Shown piece after piece: positions 56,818 through 64,000 of a stretch of 64,000 nucleotides of DNA (its first letter is position 1; every line of letters begins with the position of its first letter). The notes under the pieces are model-generated. The model saw only the letters and a list, made by a program, of their open reading frames with translations. It was not told the DNA's origin and did not search any database. Source of the DNA: Centrapalus pauciflorus. Lineage: Eukaryota > Streptophyta > Magnoliopsida > Asterales > Asteraceae. Location: contig JAANYP010003739.1 of assembly GCA_020465985.1 (NCBI GenBank), positions 219,653-283,652 of the forward strand, given 5' to 3'. The translations under genes were made by a program, and so were the position numbers.

Positions 56818-57374
56818 TCAACCCCTAAAGCGTATGTTCTTTCAGTAGCAAGTAAAGAATTTCTTGTCCCTCGTAATAAGGCAAAATCAATTTTTGGAAT
56901 ATGTGGAAATTCTACCAATGATCTATTGCTACCATTCAGAATCTTTTCAATTTCCAACAATGTATAATTTTCAATCTCAATATCTGTAAACAACACATCA
57001 TTGTTTTGCACAATCTATGTTGGTTATAAACCACATCTTCTGACAAAATGAGGTAAAGTCTCCCTAAATAGTCGCTCATGATCCGCTACTTCACAAAACA
57101 ACAATATTGTGACAAACAACTCTCGAAGTTGATGGCCTAACTTCCACTGTGAAGCATGTCGTATTTAATCTCCTAATAAATTCAACGCCTTACAGGCACA
57201 CATGTAGGTCGGATACTCAACACCATTGACTATTCATATATCTTTAAAACTCGTGGGCCCACGCACAACATTCAACAACATTCGTAAATAATATCATTCT
57301 CCCATTGATTGACTAACTAATATATACGGCCAACAGCCATACCACTCTTACGTGGTGACCACACTTTTTCATTT
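56818..57374 (-). pseudogene. Helitron protein segment between Rep and helicase
   Basis: From 57011 downward the frame encodes NDVLFTDIEIENYTLLEIEK and ATERTYALGVD, which continues in frame across the solo LTR into the helicase. Upstream (57374-57012) PTYVCACKALNLLGD-like and FRETLPHFV-like pieces appear in different frames, so several frameshifts are present. This linker region is characteristic of plant Helitron Rep/helicase proteins. Confidence 0.75.
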
Positions 57375-58190
57375 TCATGCCAAGTAAAATATGTAGGAAA
57401 CTCTGCGTACGTAAGGCTCCGACCTTGAGCATAAAATTGATTCGCTGTCATCCATTTTGTAAATTTTGACTTGCAGAGGTTTCACGTTGAGCAACATCTG
57501 CCATATTGTCCTCATCACCAAAGTATACTCTATTACAACCCTCTTCATGGAAAGGAAGTCTTTCAACAGCAATGATCGATAATGCATTTCAAAGCCGTAC
57601 AACTTCCAACATGATTCAGACGCTGAAATGTAACAACAATTGAGGTATGCCTCAATTTCATTATTAGCACGGATAAGTGATTGGAAGGGTGTCCTGTTGT
57701 TTTCACCTTCAACAACAACGATCGCACGATCAGGACCTTTATTCAAATAGTTGAAAAGGTATTTTACTAATGTGCCATGACTACACCATTCAACATTGAT
57801 ATGACAGCCATATTTCACTACCAAATCAACATTGTGTGTGTGGTACAACCCATCGATTATCAAGCCTAATATCATGGCGACCAACTTGTGCATTATGTTC
57901 GTTAATAGATCATTTATAGTGAGGCCATCCATCTCGTTGAATATACGTTTCAGGGCAAAAATATTTTGGGTAGTCTTTGGTACAACGATTCCTAGACATA
58001 CATGAGTTTGATGGATTCAACATTCCGCAGGGACCATGCATCATGTGGGTACGTACGACATCAAATGCAACCGAGTAATCTAATTCGGACAGGAGCTCTT
58101 CAGATAAGAATGCATCGATTTTTTCAGGGGACGATATCTTATCCTCCAAGTGCAAGAATATAAGACAATGACAATGTGGCAACCCTCGTT
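57375..58190 (-). pseudogene. Helitron Rep (HUH nuclease) domain
   Basis: The 58190-57910 part carries the HUH metal-binding motif as PHCHCLIFLHLEDK, followed by the conserved MMHGPCGMLNPSNSCM and CTKDYPKYF. After a frame change, 57932-57375 gives HTHNVDLVVKYGCHINVEWCSH, LFNYLNKGPDRAIV, and the catalytic-tyrosine helix NEIEAYLNCCYISASESCW with both tyrosines. Rep nicks and joins single strands in rolling-circle transposition. HxH and YxxxY residues are retained although the frame is broken. Confidence 0.88.
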
Positions 58191-59340
58191 TCTGAAACTC
58201 TATTGTATAAAGAACTACACAAAAAAAAAATACAAATCATTGGCATATAAAACACAATCATTTAAAAGAATTGTACAATAGGATGCCAATTACGTACCTG
58301 CTTTTACCCGACCAAAATGATTTTTCTTTTTAATGTCTCGCATTAACTCATCGAGTTTAATCTTAAACATACGTGCAACGATGTCTGGTCGATCGCAATT
58401 CGGTTGCCAAGGGATTGCTGTTTCAACATGTCGTTTGATTTCAGGCCATTAGGGGTTACATGTCATTGTGACAAGTAAATCAGGAGGTCCAGCCCACCGA
58501 CAAATTGCCATCGCATCTTGATATTGTTGCACCATATGCCTAGGCCCACCCGTAATTGAGGAAGGCAATATAACCCGTCTACCAATAAACCCACATTTTG
58601 TTTCACCGCTAACGATATGGTCATGCAACCCATTATAAAGCTCAAATCGTATTGTATTTTTGGTTACGTTTATACAAATCCAACTCATGCTCTTGAACAA
58701 CTGCATATGCATCGACTACAAATGTATGAAACAACCGACCACCTTTATGTAACGTCTTTCCTTCTTTCAGTCTATGTTGCAGCCTGAAACAATAATATTC
58801 CCTCAAACTCACAAACTTTCGTTTCGTCGTTTGAGGAACATTTAAGGGTATTTCAATACTAAACTCGTCTTCTCTAAACGGGAATAACAAAGGATATTGC
58901 ATAGGCATGAAGCTAGGGTGCAATTTTGATATTTGCTTAAAAACACCACTACGTTCCTCAATGATTACATCACGGTGGTACGTAGGGTTGCCATCACCAG
59001 GAATCAATGCAGCAACTTCAGAAGTAGTGAGTAGATTATATTGTCCTCCATCCCTATGATGTGTGCCGATCAACCGAAGAGTGACCGGATGCATTGATGA
59101 CTCATGAACCCTCTCATTAACCATCCTAAATATTTTAACCAATGTGTTACATCCATTAAGGATCGTTATTAACTCCTGAACTAATGTACGCAATATAAAA
59201 TCTTCAACACTTAAAGACATGCGCTGATTCAATGCATATAAATGGTTATCAACCTCATGCTCAGTGTCATATATATATATACAACTGTGCAAATCGAGGA
59301 CGTCCATCAGGATGGTTAGGCAATAAAGACCCAATTTGAT
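58191..59340 (-). pseudogene. Helitron N-terminal (helitron-like) domain
   Basis: The frame 59334-58642 includes HSCIYIYDTEHEVDNH, HRDVIIEERSGVFKQISKLHPSFMPMQYPLLFPFRE and LREYYCFRLQHR. The frame 58712-58449 continues with GRRVILPSSITGGPRHMVQQYQDAM and PDLLVTMTCNP, both signatures of the helitron-like N-domain upstream of Rep. A 58200-58440 stretch adds DIVARMFKIKLDEL-like remnants before Rep. Frameshifts lie near 58700 and 58440. Confidence 0.85.
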
Positions 59341-59384
59341 GATGATTATGGTCGTTCAACCTGAACGAATAAGGAGCCTTGCCA

Positions 59385-59834
59385 TCATTGATCTCGTATA
59401 ATTCCACTCGTCGACGTGAACGCAAACATTGCGTTCAACACCTTAATATTTCTCCAGAATACGGTGGCTCGGCGTCCACCGCGGTAATCCATTAATTCCT
59501 CTAACATAGCTGGACCCTCAAGCAAATACGGTAGCTGAACCTTATCTTGACCACAACATAATGAGAACTTTGGGTTTCTTGGGTTGACACTTTTAAGCGT
59601 GTGTTCACCATACCGTAAAAGAGCATTACAATACATACAAGTATATGAGGCATCCCCACTGTCCCAATAAACAGATGTGCGACCTACAAGGATGTTACAA
59701 AAAACGAATAACAGCAACAAGGAAGACAGGATATTATGTGATAAATACTTTGAACAGAGAGAAGTATATTCTGTTACAATCATCAGACACACCTTCAAAT
59801 CGATGATTAGTAGACGTACTATTCGTACAGTCAC
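59385..59834 (-). pseudogene. Helitron N-terminal zinc-finger region
   Basis: YWDSGDASYTCMYCNALLRYGE, then LCCGQDKVQLP and LMDYRGGRRATVFWRNIKVLNAMFAF. The CxxC plus downstream CCGQG-like pattern is the zinc-finger region at the N-terminus of plant Helitron proteins. It continues toward the helitron-like domain with a break at 59340-59384. Confidence 0.78.
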
Positions 59835-59850
59835 TGTTCAAATGAACCAT

Positions 59851-60769
59851 CTATTGTTCCAGTTGTATTTGAGTAGATCTGTCAATGGAAGAAGCACTAG
59901 AATAGATAGTTGTACCTGATAAAGTATCACTATGGTGTGATATGATAACATTAAATGGGGTGCCATTACTATCTACAACGGTTCTGGCTGAAAGTATGAC
60001 TTGCGGCGTTGGCATAATTGGTATTGTCGGTTGCATAGTATCAGAAACAACACCTATGATTATAAATTGATGACACAAAACACAATAAGATAATAAAGCA
60101 TTGCATGAGACGGGCAGATGTCAAAAATATTATGGGTAATCAAACTAACTTGATGGTGTCGTATCAGGATATGTTGTATTCACACAATCTGTAGGTCTAG
60201 AAAAGGATCCATGTGAACTGCGGTACAACATTACGATCATAAAGCGAAGCATTTCGTGTACTGCGAGGTCTACCCGGACGTCGTGTTGACTAGACCATTT
60301 CATTGGATGATATATTGACAAGTGGCCGTTGCAGGTTGTCCGGTTCAGTGGACAACGTGTTAACCGGACGTGTTCTTAAAAACGGTCGACCCGGCCGTCG
60401 TCTATATCGATTTAACGCAGAAGCAGACAACGCTGGGCCTTGTATATGATGCGACAATGAAGGTTGCAAATGACCCAAAGTAGGACCACTATTTGTTATG
60501 TCACTCAATATAGGACGATTGTGGATAGCAGGTTCAACGAATCGAGAGTAATCCGTACGAGATGGCTATGAGTTTTGCGATTGATGCGCATGTGCACCAA
60601 TATTAGTGATGTCACTCAAACTTTGGACATTATGCCTTGATGCAAAGGTAATTTGGTTCAACGTACATGAAGTAGGCAAATCAAATTGAGATACAACATT
60701 TGACACGGTGATGCTTGGTAATGTCATATTGTTCAATAACGTCCTATTTTCATTTGGTTCGCTTGACAT
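59851..60769 (-). pseudogene. Non-conserved N-terminal exons of the Helitron protein
   Basis: Frames at 60769-60566 (start ATG 60769), 60508-60290 and 60078-59851 are Ser/Asn/Thr-rich, with RRRPGRPFLRTRP as a basic patch. They repeat the phrase SDITN in two exons (60624 and 60500 regions). They are compatible with a multi-exon, low-complexity N-terminus. Exon boundaries are not resolved. Confidence 0.45.
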
Positions 60770-61589
60770 TGTAATTCACTACAATAGGGTAAATAAACAC
60801 ATTTATGTTGAAACTCACCAACTATAAATAACTACCAAGCATTAAGACAGCACAAGTACGCTAGAAACACAATCAATAATAACATAAACCCGACATATGT
60901 ACACATTAGTATATATAGGGCAATAACTAAAATCATAGTCATGGTATCCGGATGTAGTTTATTAAAGTTCAATCGATAACATTGGAGGCATTAACACACT
61001 AAATGATGTTTACTTTTCTACAAGTATAGGTACCCGTAAAAGACGAAGTATAATGAATAGTAACACTCGTATACAAATAACACGTACAATAGTATATTAT
61101 TATATTGACTAAGTAAATTCTATTTAAATACAGGTAGTCTTAGAATCAACATTTTGGTATACCACTACAATTAACAACTTAACCCTTGAATTTTCTATTA
61201 CTATACACAAAATCAGAGATCGGGAAAAAATGGAAATTTAATATCTAATTAAAATGACATATTGTTAAATTGGCCATCTTCATACCGGTAAAATGAGATA
61301 TTGTTATATGCAATACTCGGATTGATATATATGTATATATACTCCGATTCCCCAGTCTAATATGGTACCCAATTGATCCCGAGCATATATATGTGGTAGG
61401 TAAAATATTAGGTTGTTATAATTAACAATTAGTTAACATCTCAGTATGAGATATTGTTATAGTGAGATTTTTCATATGAAATCAAAATTTATATTTTAAC
61501 AATTTATTTATTTTACTATAAACATAAGGGTGTAATGCATGTATTTGGGATGATACTTACAAGTTTTATTAATACATACATATACATAC

Positions 61590-62390
61590 ATACATATACA
61601 TATACAACCTATATACACCGTTAGATCTAGAAAATGAATGGCTAAGATTACAATGGCAAAAGGGTAATAAAGATGAAATTCGTGTATGCATCATGATGCA
61701 CGGTTCACATATTAGATGTGCATAAGGGTATTTTGGTAAACAATAATATATCAAGTCAACTCAAAATTAAATTTATATTGATTGAATATTTAATTCAATA
61801 ATCAAGTATTAAATGCTAATAGATTTATAAAATACACTTCTAAAATTATAAAATTTCAATTGAACAAAAATCCAACATAATGCTTCATCATCTTCATTGA
61901 CTGTGCATCTTCGTATTCATCTTTCCCAGGTTATGCATCATCGTGTTTTCACATGAGGCACCATGTTATGCATCATCGTGTTCATACTGTGCATCTTCGT
62001 ATTCATCTTTCCCGGATTATGCATCATCGTGTTCATCGTGATGCATATCTGGAATTTAAACGTGTTAATAAACCGTCTTCAACATGTTCATCATCATCTT
62101 GATGCACCGCTAATGTGCATCATGTTTGAATAAAAAAATCAACATTCATCTTTTGAGAGAGAGAGAGAGAGGTGGGTGAGGGAGGAAAGTGTGGAAGAAA
62201 ATAGGGAAAGTGATTAATGATATTAATTAGTTTCCTATTTTTTAACTAATCTATTAATTAAAAGATCAATTAATTTTTTAAAATAATTAGTATTCCCATA
62301 TTACCCTTATTGCATCCTTAGTAAATAGGTTATGCATTTTTGGTACCCACTGGTTCCCAATGCATCGTGGTGCCCCATAGAATATTGGGG
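61590..62390. mobile_element. Non-autonomous TIR element A2 (relative of A1)
   Basis: It shares with A1 the opening CACCGTTAGATCT and GGCAAAAGGGTAAT, the middle TTTAAACGTGTT and TGCATCATGTTTGAA, and the closing TATGCATTTTTGG and GGTGCCCCATAGAA (62370-62385). The left TIR is missing and replaced by TACATA microsatellite sequence. A GA-repeat (62155-62171) matches the GA-rich part of A1. Confidence 0.68.
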
Positions 62391-62400
62391 TTGGATTGGG

Positions 62401-62478
62401 AACTTTTGTGCATCGAGGCACCATTGAGAACTTTTGTGCATCGAGGCACCATTGAGAACTTTTGTGCACCATAAATCT
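62401..62478. repeat. 28-bp tandem repeat, three units
   Basis: Units start AACTTTTGTGCATCGAGGCA at 62401, 62429 and 62457, the third ending differently after GTGCACC. It lies just outside the right TIR of A2. Confidence 0.85.
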
Positions 62479-62747
62479 CAACAAGGGTGCATTGAGGGCA
62501 TATTAGGAATTACAAATTATATATTTATTTACTCTAGAATTATTTATTTTTATAAGTACTCCCAGAAATAAAACAACCTAATTATGGATATTGTGCTACA
62601 ATTATGGGATTTTGTTATCAAGTTGGCTTGGCATATCATTTTCATTCTATCGATTATCATCAATCCAGCAACTACCAGCGAAGCTACCTTCATCGTCCAG
62701 CAGAAATTCAAAATCGATCCTGCATTTCCATCATCACTCAACCATCA

Positions 62748-63841
62748 ATGACGAGCAATCAATTGAGCTTCACAGAGTCCGAAGAAACGATAGTTGCGAA
62801 GCCCATAAACGAAGAACAGAATGTCGATCCTAAGGAGAGTATGTTCTTATAAAGATTCTGTTTTTTCATAATATTGACAACCCACTCTGTGCAAAATAAT
62901 TTTTTGTATGCACGACGTTGATGTACCATCTCGCAGGCCTGTTAGTTTTTTTATTTTCCAAAAACAGTATTGAGTGAACATCATCATATTATCATGTATG
63001 CATTTGGTTATTATAACCACGATTTACATATTATACATAATATGCACGACAATGTTGTTGTTATCATACAGATGTATGATGTTTCGTATGAATAGGTGAA
63101 ATCCTTCTGCAGATACATAGTTTTGTATGCATGATGCGCAATACCTGTTCTTATTTATGGATTTGGTGGCAATGTTTAGCGCATTACAATTTTGTATAAC
63201 ATGTAAAACAGCATGCATTCAGATTGAAATAACATGCATTTGTTTGTATCTGGTCATCAGTTTTGAGTTGTGCATTTATTTGTATCGTAAGCCAATGTTA
63301 ATTTTGTATAACATGTAAAACAACATGCATTCAGATTGACCTAGTATGCATAACTGTTAATGTAGGTGACGAGATTCTTAATGAGGTATGTGATAACAAT
63401 GAATGTGTTTCGCCAGGGGGATCTATGTATCGTAAACCTGTTTTGTCGGGTACCCATATCCCATATCTGGGCTTAAAATACGATTCCCTAAACCTAGCCA
63501 TAAAATCCTATGAAAAATATGCAGAAGCATCTGGGTTTGTTACTCGTAAGTCAACACAAAAGCGCAAACGCGATGGAACAATAACTTTAAAAGTATTAGT
63601 ATGCAACAAGGCTGGTGACAACACTAAACACAACCAAGACAGTGCCAAGAAACGTTGCACATCATCAATGCGTACGAGGTGTCCTGCATCAATTAGGTTC
63701 TCCCTAGTCAGTGGCAATAGGTACCAAGTGTATCGTTTTATTCCATGGCACAACCATGATTTTGTGGACCCCGAAGATAGACATCTATTAACTTCGGCAC
63801 GTAAGTTAGATGTGAATCCTACTTATCAATCAACACAATAA
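62748..63841 (+). CDS. FAR1-type DNA-binding domain protein, two exons, 188 aa
   Basis: Exon 1 62748-62838 (MTSNQLSFTESEETIVAK...) ends at a GAGA/GTATGT donor. A TAATGTAG acceptor at 63365 opens exon 2 (63366-63841), and the phases match. The FAR1 domain spans residues about 60-165: YDSLNLAIKSYEKYAEASGFVTR, VLVCNKAGDN, TRCPASIRFSLVSGNRYQVYRF, then IPWHNHDF. The Cys-Cys-His-His ligands of the WRKY-GCM1-type zinc finger are all present. FAR1/FHY3 proteins are transcription factors derived from Mutator-like transposases; full-length members continue with MULE transposase and SWIM domains. This one ends in TAA soon after RKLD, so it is either a short FAR1-related gene or a truncated copy. The 63842-64000 tail shows no continuation. 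Confidence 0.7.
62839..63365 (+). other. Intron of the FAR1-like gene with an internal duplication
   Basis: A 527-bp GT-AG intron. ATTTTGTATAACATGTAAAA plus the following CATGCATTCAGATTGA occurs twice, at 63189 and 63301 (period 112), so a partial tandem duplication has occurred inside it. Confidence 0.55.
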
Positions 63842-64000
63842 AGATCAAGAACAACTAACAGAATGCTTTGATTAATCACAGAATGAATTACAGAGACGAA
63901 ATGGATAATGTGCACTGTTGACCTAGAAAACTTCTCTGAAATTTCGTGCGTACAAATTATAAAATGTCACATCTATTTCTAAATACAAAGTCAACATTCT

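Larger units (their letters stand above)
49684..61300 (-). mobile_element. Autonomous-type Helitron (decayed), about 10 kb without the solo LTR
   Basis: The order in minus orientation is N-terminal region, zinc finger, Rep (HUH), PIF1 helicase, RPA70-like gene, and 3' hairpin with CTAG. The 3' end is precise. The 5' end (TC after A) was not found, and the right limit given is only an estimate beyond the N-terminal exons; 60770-61560 is AT-rich with no genes seen. Confidence 0.8.

Noticed and set aside
62591..62852. Longer upstream starts for the FAR1-like exon 1 (for example ATG near 62604)
   Set aside because: The upstream residues are low in similarity to FAR1 proteins; ATG 62748 starts a typical acidic N-terminus in the right frame, so the shorter start was preferred.
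63000..63360. Possible tRNA or small RNA genes in the intron repeats
   Set aside because: No cloverleaf, A/B box pair or conserved RNA fold could be seen.

Overview
This is nuclear DNA of a flowering plant, probably a eudicot. The evidence is plant LTR-retrotransposons of several lineages, a plant-type Helitron, a FAR1-type DNA-binding domain, and an intron-rich nuclear gene for the organellar tRNA-modification GTPase MnmE. Asteraceae is only a guess from the look of the repeats. There are no prokaryotic operons or CRISPR arrays.

Layout. (1) 1-1521: an (AT)n tract and two short inverted-repeat elements. (2) About 1522-35300: an old minus-strand Ty3/gypsy element of Athila/Tat type. From right to left it has a 5' LTR with TATA box, a PBS, gag, PR, RT, RH, INT, an extra 3' ORF with its own apparent leader intron, and a partial 3' LTR. 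Its gag is split by a plus-strand Ty1/copia element (10303-23870). That copia element has lost almost all of its 5' LTR and carries about 5.3 kb of extra sequence with ORFs between pol and the 3' LTR. The leader is split by a complete plus-strand chromovirus (24202-33787, TSD GACTA). (3) 35300-40040: non-coding repeat debris, long (AT)n tracts, a third inverted-repeat element, and a 782-bp hAT-like element with a perfect 8-bp TSD. (4) 40519-49571, minus strand: the one apparently intact host gene, mnmE, in 10 exons coding for 555 aa. It keeps all G motifs and the C-terminal FCIGK. Its introns hold at least five Tourist-like MITEs and three to four Mutator-like MITEs, most with visible TSDs. 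(5) 49684 to about 61 kb, minus strand: a decayed autonomous Helitron. It has a Zn-finger region, a HUH Rep, a PIF1-type helicase and an RPA70-like gene. Its 3' terminus (hairpin plus CTAG) is only 113 bp upstream of the mnmE start codon. Its helicase is interrupted by a solo LTR of the chromovirus family (55208-56817, TSD TCAAC). (6) 61.6-62.5 kb: a relative of the first inverted-repeat element and a short tandem repeat. (7) 62748-63841, plus strand: a two-exon gene or fragment with a FAR1 DNA-binding domain.

Relative ages follow from nesting. The Athila/Tat element was there before the copia element and the chromovirus. The Helitron was there before the solo LTR. Most transposon ORFs carry stops or frameshifts. 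Apart from mnmE, and possibly the FAR1-like reading frame, no host gene is apparent.
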